From Myxococcales bacterium (lineage in GTDB: Bacteria > Myxococcota_A > Polyangia > Polyangiales > Polyangiaceae): a DNA stretch of 64,000 bases. Shown piece after piece: positions 43,583-51,986 of the stretch. The stretch lies in the NCBI GenBank assembly GCA_016703425.1, contig JADJCA010000009.1:124001-188000 (forward strand). Direction: 5' to 3'. The translations under genes and the position numbers were made by a program. The number at the start of each line of letters is the position of its first letter. Position 1 is the first letter of the stretch. Under the pieces are notes generated by a model. That model was not told where the DNA came from. It did not search any database and saw nothing but the letters and a program-made list of their open reading frames with translations.

Positions 43583-44113
43583 GTGGAGGCGCTCCGGTTC
43601 CTCGACCCGTCGCTCCGCGCCTTCGATGAAGCGCGAGCCGAGCTCATCTGTTTCGGCGCCTTCGAAGACGAGCGCCCCTTTCGTCACGTCGCCGGGCTCC
43701 TCGACTGGCGCCTCGCCGGCAAGCTGAGTCGCCTGGCCAAGGGCGGCTTCTTGTCCGGGAGAGGCGCCGAGACGGTGCTGACACCGGGCCGCCCGCGCCT
43801 ACCCTTCGACAAGCTGCTCATCCTCGGCCTCGGGCGACGCGCTGAGTTTGACGTCGCGGCGTTCGCCGACTGGCTCCATCGCCTCGAGGTGGCCGTTCAG
43901 GGGCTCGGCTCGAAGCGAGCGCTCGTCGAGCTGCCCGGTCGCGGCGTCCTGGCCACCGAGCGGCGCGCAGAGCTGCTCCAGGCTGAGCTGCCGGGAGAAT
44001 TCCTCGATCGCTGCGTGTTCATCGAAAGCGAGTCCGACCGAAAGTATTTCACGACCAAGCTCCGACGTGAGGGTCGCGGGCGAAGCGCCATGGGCTCGTC
44101 GCCCGAGCGATGA
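43583..44113 (+). CDS. Stand-alone M17 (leucyl aminopeptidase) N-terminal-domain protein
   Basis: 176 residues with a GTG start preceded closely by GAGG. The fold pattern of the Peptidase_M17_N domain is seen: strand with AELICFGAFEDERPF, HVAGLLDWRLAGKLSRLAKGGFLSG, then DKLLILGLGRRAEFDVAAFADWLHR and a further strand (KRALVELPGRG). The catalytic metallopeptidase domain that should follow is absent; the protein ends after ~60 more residues. It may be a regulatory or partner protein. It is tucked into the rib/nusB operon 10 bases after nusB. Confidence 0.7.
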   Translation: MEALRFLDPSLRAFDEARAELICFGAFEDERPFRHVAGLLDWRLAGKLSRLAKGGFLSGRGAETVLTPGRPRLPFDKLLILGLGRRAEFDVAAFADWLHRLEVAVQGLGSKRALVELPGRGVLATERRAELLQAELPGEFLDRCVFIESESDRKYFTTKLRREGRGRSAMGSSPER

Positions 44114-44131
44114 GCGCCGCGCAAAGGAGAG

Positions 44132-44989
44132 ATGCCCCCCATGCTTGATGTGAAGCTAGGCCGCGAAGGCCCCGAGCCGAAGGCCGCGGCGACGGTGCTC
44201 TGTTTGCGCGACGCCCCCGGCGGCCTCGAGATTCTGTGCGTCGAACGCGCCAAGGCGTCGGGGTTCCTTGGTGGAGCCATCGTATTTCCCGGCGGCAAGG
44301 TCGACGCTGGCGACACCGACGAAGCGCTGCTCGCGCGAGCCACCGCCGCGCCGGCGGCGCGTGACGACTTCGCCGAACCCGAGGCCAACGCGGCCCTCGC
44401 CGTCGCGGCATGCCGCGAGTGTTTCGAAGAGGCGGGTCTGCTCTTCCATCGCGGGCCGACTCAACCGGCGGAAACGCGGCGCGCGTTGAGGCAGGCACTC
44501 CTGGGCGGCAAGTCCTTCGGCGACGTCCTCGACAGCGCGAGCATCACGCTCGACCTCGCGGCGCTCGTCCCGTTTGCGCGATGGATCACGCCCGTCGTCG
44601 AAACGCGCCGCTTCGACACGCGCTTCTACCTGGCGCGAGCTCCCGGGGATCAAGACGCGGTGCACGACGCCCACGAAACCACGATGGCGTTTTGGGCTAC
44701 GCCAAAGGCGGTCCTCGCGCGCTTCGACGCGGGCGAGTGCCAGCTCTTTCCCCCCACGCACCGCAGCCTCGAGCTCTTGGCCGCGTTGCGCGATGTCGAC
44801 GACGCGTTCGAGCGAGCAGCGGCGCGCCGCCTTATGCCGATTTGCCCCGAGCTCGTCGTTCACCGAGACGCGCTCGGTGAGACCATGGCACTCACGCTGC
44901 CAGGCGATCTGGAACACTCGCTTGGCGAGCTGCGGGTCGAAGGCGCCACACGCTACGTCTTGCGCGGGCAGCGATGGGTGCCCAGCTGA
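44132..44989 (+). CDS. Nudix hydrolase, NUDT19-like (split Nudix box)
   Basis: 285 residues. The Nudix box is interrupted: GGKVDAGD (about 54-61) is separated by ~33 residues from RECFEEAGLLF (95-105), an insertion typical of NUDT19-type proteins, which cleave CoA derivatives. ARWITPVVETRRFDTRFYL (about 150-168) is also characteristic, as is the long C-terminal region. AAGGAG sits 2 bases before this ATG and 11 before the ATG at 44141, so either start is possible. Likely part of the same operon as the M17-N gene, 18 bases upstream. Confidence 0.82.
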   Translation: MPPMLDVKLGREGPEPKAAATVLCLRDAPGGLEILCVERAKASGFLGGAIVFPGGKVDAGDTDEALLARATAAPAARDDFAEPEANAALAVAACRECFEEAGLLFHRGPTQPAETRRALRQALLGGKSFGDVLDSASITLDLAALVPFARWITPVVETRRFDTRFYLARAPGDQDAVHDAHETTMAFWATPKAVLARFDAGECQLFPPTHRSLELLAALRDVDDAFERAAARRLMPICPELVVHRDALGETMALTLPGDLEHSLGELRVEGATRYVLRGQRWVPS

Positions 44990-45010
44990 GTCGGTGGGCA
45001 CCTCACCGAC
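44990..45010. terminator. Bidirectional hairpin between Nudix and amidase genes
   Basis: GTCGGTG (44990-44996) and CACCGAC (45004-45010) form a perfect 7-bp stem with a 7-base loop. It begins at the Nudix stop codon region and overlaps the stop of the convergent amidase gene. No T-tract. Confidence 0.45.
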
Positions 45011-46709
45011 CCTCGCGGTAGGCCTTGATGGCGTTCGCCACGGCCTCGGCGAGGCGCTGCCGGTAGCTCTCGTCGCCGAGCTTCGCTTCTTCGGTCTCGT
45101 TCGAGATGTAGCTCGTCTCGAAGAGGACGCTCGGCATGCGCGCACCAACGAGCACGTAGAAGCCAGCGCGGTGCACGCCACCGTCGTGAACATCGGGATA
45201 CCCGGAGCGCACCGAGGCGAGGGCCGCGCGCTGCATGAGCTCGGCGAGGCGCACCGAGCTCTTCGCGTGATCACTCAGGCGGAGGCTCGCGAGGATTGAG
45301 CCGATTTCGGCGCCGGCGGCGACGCTCGTGGCGTTCTCCCGTGCCGCCACGCGTCCCGCGACCACGTCGCTCGCCGTGTCGAGCACGTAGGTCTCAACAC
45401 CGCGCTTGGCGCGATTCTCCGCCGCGTTGCAGTGGATCGACACGAAGAGGTCCGCGGCTGCCCCGTTGGCGAGCGCGGCACGCTGCTCGAGCGATACGGT
45501 CCGATCATCGTCACGCGTCAGGAGAACCGTGAGGCCGTCGGCCGACAGCACCTTGGCGGCGCGGCGCGCCACGTCCACGGTAACGTCCTTCTCCTTGAGG
45601 CCCGCGGCGCCGATGGCTCCCGGGTCGACGCCGCCATGGCCCGGGTCGAGCAGCACCCGCGACACAGAGCGGCGACCTCGCGAGTCGGGCGGACGTCGCG
45701 CCACGTCGACGACGACGCGGTAGGGCTCGAGCAAGTGGAAGACGCGTCGATAGCCGGGCCCATCGAGGTCCATGGCCACACGCGCGCCGGTCGAGGTCGC
45801 CCCCGCGAGGACGCGAGCAACGACGCCGACGAGCTTCGTCTCGCGACGATCCGGCGCGGTGACGCCGTCGAGATCCACGAAGGTGCGCGCGCCCCGCCCC
45901 CCCTCCTGCCCCTCGTCACCGACGCGGAACGTCACCGGACGGTCGAGCTCGATGACGACCCGCGTCGCCTCGGGCCCGGGCCAAGCGTCGATGCGCACAA
46001 CGCGAGGCGGTGCGACCGGCACGGCCGCTGCTGACGGCGGCATCTCGCCTTCGCTGGCCACGCCGTGGACAACGGCTTCGAGCACGAGCGCCGAGGGCTT
46101 GAACGCGTCGAGGGCGGCGCGCGCGGCCAAGAGGCGCGCCACGCAAGCTGGGTCGGCCGTCGGCGCCGCATCCCGACGGCCGCCGTCGACGGCCGCCCCC
46201 TTCCCCGTGAGGCGGAGCTCCGAGCGGTAGAGTTCCTTGTAGGCGGCGGCCGGGTCGCGCACCGCTTCACCGAAGAGGTGCGCCCCGCGCAGCGCCGCCC
46301 CACACGCGTCGGGGCTCTGCCGATCACGGGCCGCGAGGAGAAAAATCTCGGCCGCTTCCTTCGCGTCTTGTTCGCGACCATGGTGGCGGAACGTCCGCTC
46401 CATCAGGCGCGCAGCCGCCAGGTGAAGCTCGAAGGCCCGCGCCGACGTGCCCTCATCGCGAGCCGCGGCTTCGAGCCCGTGCCCCAGGGCGAGGGCCTCC
46501 GCGCGTGACAGGACTGGAGCCCCGGGAAGCCCATGCGCGCGGGCTTTGGCCAGCGCTGCCGAAACCTCGGCGGAGCCGCCGCCGTCGGCCACCCCCACGC
46601 TGGGCTGCCCGCAAGCGAGCACGAGGCCCGCTGCGAGGGCGCCAAGCTGCGCGAGCCACCTCACGAGCCTTGGTGGATGAGCGCGCTTGGCGTTACGCTG
46701 CTTGCCCAT
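45003..46709 (-). CDS. N-acetylmuramoyl-L-alanine amidase lipoprotein (AMIN + Amidase_3)
   Basis: 568 residues from the ATG at 46709; a GTG at 46664 could also begin a signal. The signal ends LVLAC (Cys33). A helical TPR-like region (about 45-150) precedes an AMIN domain (about 225-335: VVRIDAWPGPEATRVVIEL, YRVVVDVARRP) and an Amidase_3 catalytic domain (about 348-565). Zinc ligands are His358 (DPGHGG), Glu373 (KEKDVT) and His426 (SIHCN), with catalytic Glu531 (LFETSY). It cleaves the amide bond between peptide stem and glycan in peptidoglycan, as AmiC does in cell separation. A lipid anchor on an AmiC-like enzyme is less usual. Confidence 0.9.
   Translation of the reverse strand: MGKQRNAKRAHPPRLVRWLAQLGALAAGLVLACGQPSVGVADGGGSAEVSAALAKARAHGLPGAPVLSRAEALALGHGLEAAARDEGTSARAFELHLAAARLMERTFRHHGREQDAKEAAEIFLLAARDRQSPDACGAALRGAHLFGEAVRDPAAAYKELYRSELRLTGKGAAVDGGRRDAAPTADPACVARLLAARAALDAFKPSALVLEAVVHGVASEGEMPPSAAAVPVAPPRVVRIDAWPGPEATRVVIELDRPVTFRVGDEGQEGGRGARTFVDLDGVTAPDRRETKLVGVVARVLAGATSTGARVAMDLDGPGYRRVFHLLEPYRVVVDVARRPPDSRGRRSVSRVLLDPGHGGVDPGAIGAAGLKEKDVTVDVARRAAKVLSADGLTVLLTRDDDRTVSLEQRAALANGAAADLFVSIHCNAAENRAKRGVETYVLDTASDVVAGRVAARENATSVAAGAEIGSILASLRLSDHAKSSVRLAELMQRAALASVRSGYPDVHDGGVHRAGFYVLVGARMPSVLFETSYISNETEEAKLGDESYRQRLAEAVANAIKAYREGR
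46670..46699 (+). promoter_or_regulatory. Promoter inside the amidase 5' end, leaderless start of the YbjN-like gene
   Basis: TTGGTG (46670-46675) and TACGCT (46694-46699) are separated by 18 bases. The -10 ends 8 bases before the ATG at 46708. The whole element lies within the coding region of the divergent amidase gene. Confidence 0.45.
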
Positions 46710-47160
46710 GTCGGTCTCGTCCACAGCTCTCTACGCCGATCGCGCTTCGGGCAAAGTCTTCCCCGATGCGCGGGCGATGGTCAACGCTTACCTGGAACGT
46801 TACACGGAGCGCTCGGGGCGCACCGCTGAGCCGCTCGACGAGTCGGGCTACACGCAGGTAAGACGCGGCTCCGCCGCGGTTGGCGTCAATGTGCTCGACG
46901 ATCACGGGGTGCTCTTGATGTTGGCCCCCATCATGGAGGTACCGCAGGGGGGACGCGAGAAGTTCTACCGGCGCCTCCTCGAGCTCTCGTTCATCGCTAC
47001 GAGCGACGCCTCCTTCGCCATCGACGGGCAGAAGGACGAGGTCTACGTCCGCGCCCTCCGCCGGCTCTCGGGGCTCGATTACGAGGAGTTTGAAGATCTG
47101 CTCGATACCGTGGGCAAGGTCGCCGACGAATGGGACGACGCGCTTCGCAAGGAATTTTAG
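46708..47160 (+). CDS. YbjN/CesT (type III chaperone-like) fold protein
   Basis: 150 residues. It has the layout of the YbjN/CesT superfamily: N-terminal helix (MVNAYLERYTERSG), three to four central strands (YTQVRRGSAAVGVNVL, GVLLMLAPIMEVP), a second helix (REKFYRRLLELSFIATSDA), a strand pair (SFAIDGQKDEVYVRALRRL) and a C-terminal helix (YEEFEDLLDTVGKVADEW). Members are small acidic dimers acting as secretion chaperones or unknown regulators; no type III secretion genes are here. Its ATG shares the CATG at 46707-46710 with the ATG of the divergent amidase. Confidence 0.7.
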   Translation: MSVSSTALYADRASGKVFPDARAMVNAYLERYTERSGRTAEPLDESGYTQVRRGSAAVGVNVLDDHGVLLMLAPIMEVPQGGREKFYRRLLELSFIATSDASFAIDGQKDEVYVRALRRLSGLDYEEFEDLLDTVGKVADEWDDALRKEF

Positions 47161-47200
47161 CCCTCGAAAGGGCGCGGAGAGGGCCCAATCCGAGGCGCCT

Positions 47201-47228
47201 TTGCGCCACGAAATCCGGGTGATAGCCT
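47201..47228 (+). promoter_or_regulatory. Promoter-like pair, leaderless start
   Basis: TTGCGC (47201-47206) and TAGCCT (47223-47228) with a 16-base spacer; the -10 ends 8 bases before the ATG at 47237. No Shine-Dalgarno between. A small hairpin (47160-47173) just upstream may terminate the preceding gene. Confidence 0.4.
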
Positions 47229-47236
47229 CTGGGTTC

Positions 47237-48061
47237 ATGGCCGGCGCCCCTTCCCTTGCCAAGTCTGACACGCCCGCGCTCGGCCCCGAAGAGCTCGACC
47301 GTTTCGCATCGCAGATCAAGGCTTCCTGGGAGCTCGACGACGCGCCCTTTGCAGCCGGACCGGCGCCCACGGCTGCTGATCTCGCGCTCGTGGCCCCATC
47401 GGCGAACGGCCCTAGCGATCGCCTGGCGGCGCCCACGTTCGCGGCTGCAGCGGCGACCCCACCGGTGGCGCCGGGTCCCGCGCCCGCGGCGGCGCCACCA
47501 CACGCAGGGCCGGCGGCGCCGGCTGCAGCGTTCGCCCCCTCATTTCCCATCGCTCCGATGCAGGAGCGGGCCCGCGTAGCTCCCGCGGTGCCGTCGTCGT
47601 CAGACCTGATGACGGGCTCCTTCGCCGTGCCCAAGAAGCGCACTGGCCTCTTCGTCGCGCTCGGCGCAGTGGCGCTGGTGATCATTGGCGGAGCCGTCTT
47701 CGCGCTCAAGGGCGACGAACCGAAGCCCGTTGTGGCGCCGCCGAAGGTCGCGGAGACGCCGCGGGAGAACTCGATCCCGCCGCCACCAACGCCGGAAGAG
47801 GTCGCCGAAGCGCCCAAGAAACCCGCCAAGGGCGAGGGCAAGCCCCCGCGCGGTGCCGAAAAGGTGGCCGAGAAAACCGCCGAAAAGGCAGCAGAAAGGC
47901 CCGCGGAACGTCCGGCCGAACGAGCGCCGGAGCGGCGTCCCCCGCCCATCGCGGCAGCGCGAGAGCCTCGCCCGCCCCCCGCGCCTACACCTCCGAAGCC
48001 GACGCCCGCCAAACCGACCGGCGCGCCCGCCGGCGGCATCGTGCGCGATGTTCCCTTTTGA
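47237..48061 (+). CDS. Single-pass membrane protein with long Pro/Ala-rich arms
   Basis: 274 residues. A short acidic N-terminal part (PALGPEELDRFASQIKASWEL) is followed by an Ala/Pro-rich segment (about 40-125), one transmembrane helix (about 138-157, preceded by KKRTG) and a C-terminal Pro/Glu/Lys/Arg-rich arm with repeated Ala-Glu-Lys/Arg-Pro units (EKTAEKAAERPAERPAER). Orientation is probably N-in by the basic residues before the helix. The rigid charged C-terminal arm recalls TonB-like periplasm-spanning regions, but no TonB C-terminal domain is present. Function unknown. Confidence 0.6.
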   Translation: MAGAPSLAKSDTPALGPEELDRFASQIKASWELDDAPFAAGPAPTAADLALVAPSANGPSDRLAAPTFAAAAATPPVAPGPAPAAAPPHAGPAAPAAAFAPSFPIAPMQERARVAPAVPSSSDLMTGSFAVPKKRTGLFVALGAVALVIIGGAVFALKGDEPKPVVAPPKVAETPRENSIPPPPTPEEVAEAPKKPAKGEGKPPRGAEKVAEKTAEKAAERPAERPAERAPERRPPPIAAAREPRPPPAPTPPKPTPAKPTGAPAGGIVRDVPF

Positions 48062-48130
48062 GGGTTCGCGTCACGCGTGGCCTCCCGCGCAAGGAAAATC
48101 GATGCATTCGGCGGCTGTGACGCGGTCCGT

Positions 48131-48160
48131 TTGAGGCCAAGTGCCCTCTCGGCTTATCCT
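48131..48160 (+). promoter_or_regulatory. Sigma-70-like promoter, leaderless GTG start
   Basis: TTGAGG (48131-48136) and TATCCT (48155-48160) are separated by 18 bases; the -10 ends 7 bases before the GTG at 48168. The GAGG in the -35 could be mistaken for a ribosome-binding site for the GTG at 48141. Confidence 0.5.
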
Positions 48161-48167
48161 GGGCCTC

Positions 48168-49310
48168 GTGAACTTGAACCATCGACGCCGCGCCGCGGTG
48201 AGCGCCTTAGCTCTCTTGCTTGCCACGACCCCCGCGGGGACCGCCTTCGGACAACAGCCCGACGACGCGACCACCAAGGAAGCGAGAGCTCGCTTCCAGG
48301 AAGGCGTGGGCCGGTTCGACAAGGGACAATACGAGGCCGCCCGCGCGGCCTTCCTCCAGGCGTATGCGCTCCGCAAGCATCCGGCCGTGCTCTTGAACCT
48401 GGCGCAAAGCTCGCTCCGTTCGAATCGACCGCTCGAGGCGGCCAAGTACTTCCAGCAGTACTTGCGTGAGGCCACGACGGCGACGCCTGCGCAAAGGGCC
48501 GACGCAGAGCGCGGCCTCGCCGAGGCTCGCACCAAGCTCGGACGCCTCGAGGTCTCCGCGCCGCCCGGTTCCGAGATTAGCGTCGATGGCAACGTTGTTG
48601 GCGCGGCTCCGCTCTCGGAGCCCGTCGACGTCGAAGCCGGCAATCACACCGTGAAGGCCCGCCTCACCGACGGAAGCAGCGAGACCAAGAGCGTCTCTGC
48701 CCGCGCCGGCGAGAAGCTGCCCGTGCAGCTCACGCACACCAAGGACCCCGCCGTGGCGCCCGTTCCGGTGCCCGCGACGGCGCCCAGCCCAGCGCCAGCG
48801 CCCGCCCCAACGCCGGCGCCGGCCCCCGTTGCCGAGGAGCGACCCGCCGGTGGCACCTTCGAGGTGCAGCCGAACAAGAAGAGCTTCCGCCCCAAGACCA
48901 TGGTGCCGGTCTACATCGGCGCTGGCGTCGCCGTCGCCGGCGCGGCGACGGCCGTCGCATTCTACGTCTTCAAGCAAGACGCACTCGACAGCGCCAAGCG
49001 CACGGCCAACCTCATCCAGAACCCACCCACTCCGCCGGCCGGCAACTCGCAAACCTGCAACGCCGCGAACCCGGGCCGCTTCGCCGCCGCGTGCAAGGCG
49101 CTTCAAGACGACATCGACCGGAGCAACACCGACAACACCATCGCGAACGTGGGCGTCGGCGTCGGGATCGCCGGTGCGGCCCTCGCCCTTGGTTGGCTCT
49201 TCTTTGGCCCCAAGAAGGACGTCGAGCCGCAGGTTGGCACGTGGCGCCTGCCGCTCGTGACGCCGATGCTCGGTGACGCGCGGGGCGTCAGCGCGCAAGC
49301 GGCGTTCTAA
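48168..49310 (+). CDS. Secreted/membrane TPR and PEGA-domain protein
   Basis: 380 residues from the GTG at 48168, chosen because it follows a good promoter at leaderless spacing; GTG at 48141 would add 9 residues. The signal peptide ends in ATTPAGTAFG. Two to three TPR units (about 35-115: EARARFQEGVGRFDKGQYEA, PAVLLNLAQSSLRSNRPLEA) precede a PEGA domain (about 125-190: GRLEVSAPPGSEISVDGNVV, HTVKARLTDGSSETKSV), a Pro/Ala linker and two hydrophobic segments (PVYIGAGVAVAGAATAVAF and IANVGVGVGIAGAALALGW) separated by a loop with two Cys. This layout is common in Polyangiales; function unknown. Confidence 0.75.
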   Translation: MNLNHRRRAAVSALALLLATTPAGTAFGQQPDDATTKEARARFQEGVGRFDKGQYEAARAAFLQAYALRKHPAVLLNLAQSSLRSNRPLEAAKYFQQYLREATTATPAQRADAERGLAEARTKLGRLEVSAPPGSEISVDGNVVGAAPLSEPVDVEAGNHTVKARLTDGSSETKSVSARAGEKLPVQLTHTKDPAVAPVPVPATAPSPAPAPAPTPAPAPVAEERPAGGTFEVQPNKKSFRPKTMVPVYIGAGVAVAGAATAVAFYVFKQDALDSAKRTANLIQNPPTPPAGNSQTCNAANPGRFAAACKALQDDIDRSNTDNTIANVGVGVGIAGAALALGWLFFGPKKDVEPQVGTWRLPLVTPMLGDARGVSAQAAF

Positions 49311-49316
49311 ATTGCC

Positions 49317-49340
49317 GAGCTGAGCGTATGCCGTCAGCTC
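49317..49340. terminator. Bidirectional hairpin between TPR/PEGA and lipoprotein genes
   Basis: GAGCTGA (49317-49323) and TCAGCTC (49334-49340) form a perfect 7-bp stem with a 10-base loop between two convergent stops. No T-tract. Confidence 0.4.
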
Positions 49341-49353
49341 GCACCGTAGCGCG

Positions 49354-50577
49354 TCAACGCACGACGCGAAAACGCCCGCCGATGCGCGTCACCGCCGCGC
49401 AAGGTAGTTCTGCGCAGTCGAGCGGCACGGCATCGGTCGGTAGCCGCGTCTCGACGGCTCGCGCTGGCTCCGCGTCGGTCACCACCAAGCTTTTCATTTG
49501 GCGCTCCCCGCGCTCGTCGGACCACTCGAGCCAGCGAAGCGTGGGCCCCCGCGCGCCATAGGCGAGCTCCGGCGGCGTCGCGTCGCGATCGCACGGGACC
49601 CTGGGCACCGCGACGACGCGCTCGCCGGTCGGCGCGCCCGCCAGCAAGAGATCGTACGTCGCGCTGCCGTCGCCGTCACAGCGCCCGCGCTCATCCTTGG
49701 AGAACAACACGGCGACCTGGGTGTCGGAGCCGTCGGCTGTGTTCAGTGTTTGGCCTTCGCCAATCTTCGTCGCCAAGATGCGGCGCTTCGGCGCGTCATC
49801 ACCGAGACGCCACGTCGCCCACAAGAGAGCGCCACGTTCGCCCTCGGCGACGACGCCGAGCGTCACGTCGCTTGCGTAGAACGCCGACGCGCCCTCCGCG
49901 TTGGGGTCGACGCCATCGACCAGAACGATCGAGCGCCCATCCTCGGCGGTGGCAGAAAAGCCCCGCCCCCTGCCGACGACCACGAACGCGGCTCGCGAGC
50001 CGCACAGGAGATGTCCGCCCTCTGGAAGGAGCGCCCCCAGCGTCTGCTGTGGCGCCTTCGCTGACCACCGATGGAGTCGCTTGCTCTTGGCGTCCACGTA
50101 GACGAGCGCCTCCTCCGTACCACATGCGTCGATGACCGAGAGCGGTGGCCCGGCGAGTTCGCCTTGGACGCCTACGCGGAGGGCGCGCGTCCCAGTGGTC
50201 GATTGGAAGACCACGCCCGCACTGCCATCTGCAAATGCGTAGAGCGACGGGCTTGCGCCAGTGGCTTGGGCGTCCGCGAGGAGCACCTGACGCGAGCCTT
50301 CGTCGCCGGCGGCGCCGAGTCGAACAAGCCCGAGCGTCGCGCCCCTCTGACCGAGCGCCGCCACCACGACGCCCCCCTTCGGCGTTGCATCGGCCGTGAA
50401 CGGTCCATCAAGAGCGACTTCGTGCGCGGCCCTGCCGGACGGGCCGCTGCTGCCGGGGGCGACCGCCATCGCGGGCGCCGCGTCGCGGGCGCCCAAATCG
50501 CCGCGGTCGCAGCCGCGGCACGACACGAGCGTGAGCGCGGCAACAAACCTCATCTGCGTCACGCGCCAGAGCACCAC
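49354..50577 (-). CDS. Lipoprotein, function unknown
   Basis: 407 residues from the GTG at 50577, which lies 6 bases after a TACCAT element; an ATG at 50553 is the alternative. The signal ends ALTLVSC, then CRGCD adds further Cys. The mature domain is a series of short strands typical of a propeller (GGVVVAALGQRGATLGLVRL, SLYAFADGSAGVVFQS, EALVYVDAKSKRLHRWS, TLRWLEWSDERGERQMKS) with scattered Cys. No catalytic motif or known family. It ends in CAAVTRIGGRFRVVR. Confidence 0.68.
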   Translation of the reverse strand: MVLWRVTQMRFVAALTLVSCRGCDRGDLGARDAAPAMAVAPGSSGPSGRAAHEVALDGPFTADATPKGGVVVAALGQRGATLGLVRLGAAGDEGSRQVLLADAQATGASPSLYAFADGSAGVVFQSTTGTRALRVGVQGELAGPPLSVIDACGTEEALVYVDAKSKRLHRWSAKAPQQTLGALLPEGGHLLCGSRAAFVVVGRGRGFSATAEDGRSIVLVDGVDPNAEGASAFYASDVTLGVVAEGERGALLWATWRLGDDAPKRRILATKIGEGQTLNTADGSDTQVAVLFSKDERGRCDGDGSATYDLLLAGAPTGERVVAVPRVPCDRDATPPELAYGARGPTLRWLEWSDERGERQMKSLVVTDAEPARAVETRLPTDAVPLDCAELPCAAVTRIGGRFRVVR

Positions 50578-50583
50578 GCGCCA

Positions 50584-50589
50584 ATGGTA
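50584..50589 (-). promoter_or_regulatory. TANNNT -10-like element before the lipoprotein at 50577
   Basis: TACCAT on the minus strand, 6 bases before the GTG at 50577. No Shine-Dalgarno or clear -35 is visible. Confidence 0.35.
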
Positions 50590-50636
50590 GCCGGCCCCAC
50601 GGCGCGCATCAGGCTGACGTTTCTCCTGGAGCTCAT

Positions 50637-51896
50637 CTATCGAATGAGTCGCCTGAATGTGGTTCGTGGCACGTGAGCGGCGCGCGCGGCGGCGCTGAGG
50701 TTGCCCTGATGTTCACGCAAGAGGGCTAGCGCGACGCCAGGGCTAAGCGCGAGTCGCCCCGACGGGTTCATCCGAAAGGCCATTTCAACGTGCTGCGTCG
50801 CGATGGGCGCGTCCCCGGCGAAGTGCGCGGCTCGGACGAGGACGTTCCTGAGCTCGCGCACGTTGCCCGGCCAGTCATGGGCCGTGAGCCGCGCCGCGGC
50901 GCCCGGCGTCATGCGCCGAGGAACGCACTCTTCGAGGGCGAGGAGCTTGTGGCAGATGAGTGGAATGTCACCGCGACGCGAGCGCAGCGGCGGCAGCTCG
51001 ATCACAAAGACCTCCAGCCGGTGGAACAGATCTCGCCGAAACAGCCCGCGGTCGACGCGTTCGCGGAGCGACTGGTGGGTCGCCGCCACAACGCGCGTCG
51101 GGATCCTTCGTCCGCTCCCGCTCCCGCCAACGGCCCGCACCTCGTAGCCATCGAGCGCTCGCAGCAGCTTGGGTTGGGCCTCCAGGGGAAGCTCACCGAT
51201 CTCGTCGAGGAAGAGCGTGCCTCCTTCCGCCTCGGCAAAAGCGCCGGCGCGACGCGCGACGGCGCCCGTGAAGGCGCCGCGCTCGTGTCCGAACAGCTCG
51301 CTCTCGACGAGCTCGCGCGGCAACGCTGCGACATTGACAGCGACGAAGGGCCGCGACGCGCGCCGCCCCTCTTCGTGCAACGCTCGCGCCACGAGCTCTT
51401 TCCCTGTGCCCGTCTCGCCCATGATGAGCACCGGCTCCGATTGTTCCGAAAGCCTCCTCACCTCACGGGCGAGGTGCCGCATCGCTAGCGACGTCCCGGC
51501 CACCCCAGTGAGCGGCGGAACCGAGGCGAGCGCATGCGCGTCGACGTCACCAAGGACCTCGTGCAGCACGAGCATGCTCCGCCCGACGCCGACGACGGCG
51601 CCCGGTCCGCACTCCGCCGCCTCGACGCGTGCCCCCGAGACGTAGATGCCATTGCGCGACGCGAGGTCGACGACCCGAACGCCGTGAGTGCCGGCTTCGA
51701 GCCGGCAGTGAAGGCCGCTGACGGTATCGTCGTCGAGTCGCAGCTCGGCGCGCGGGCTCGTCCCCACCAGGACCGGCGCGACGGGCAACGGGAAGAGGCG
51801 CGGCTCCCCGTCGTCATGCACCTCGAGCCAATAGCTGACGGCGGTCCGTCCTTCCGCTCGCAGCGTCACGGTCGGCTTCGTTTCGCTCGTATCCAT
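50637..51896 (-). CDS. Sigma-54-dependent transcriptional activator with N-terminal FHA domain
   Basis: 419 residues. An FHA phosphothreonine-binding domain (about 38-112: VLVGTSPRAELRLDD, SGLHCRLEA, LASRNGIYVSG) is joined to an AAA+ domain (about 130-350) with Walker A GETGTGKE (160-167), the sigma-54-contacting GAFTGA (207-212), Walker B GGTLFLDEIGELP (225-237) and an arginine-finger region RRDLFHRLEVF. A short Fis-type helix-turn-helix closes the protein (GNLSAAARAAHVPRTTFRRL). FHA-linked enhancer-binding proteins are typical of Myxococcota and are controlled by Ser/Thr kinases. No kinase gene or -24/-12 promoter was recognised nearby. Confidence 0.93.
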   Translation of the reverse strand: MDTSETKPTVTLRAEGRTAVSYWLEVHDDGEPRLFPLPVAPVLVGTSPRAELRLDDDTVSGLHCRLEAGTHGVRVVDLASRNGIYVSGARVEAAECGPGAVVGVGRSMLVLHEVLGDVDAHALASVPPLTGVAGTSLAMRHLAREVRRLSEQSEPVLIMGETGTGKELVARALHEEGRRASRPFVAVNVAALPRELVESELFGHERGAFTGAVARRAGAFAEAEGGTLFLDEIGELPLEAQPKLLRALDGYEVRAVGGSGSGRRIPTRVVAATHQSLRERVDRGLFRRDLFHRLEVFVIELPPLRSRRGDIPLICHKLLALEECVPRRMTPGAAARLTAHDWPGNVRELRNVLVRAAHFAGDAPIATQHVEMAFRMNPSGRLALSPGVALALLREHQGNLSAAARAAHVPRTTFRRLIR

Positions 51897-51986
51897 CCGT
51901 CCTCCGAAAGCGCCGCTCGGGCGACGCTCATCGGTACATCGGCAGGACCGCGAAAGAAGTTGCGAAAAAACGTTGGGCCGAGCCGC

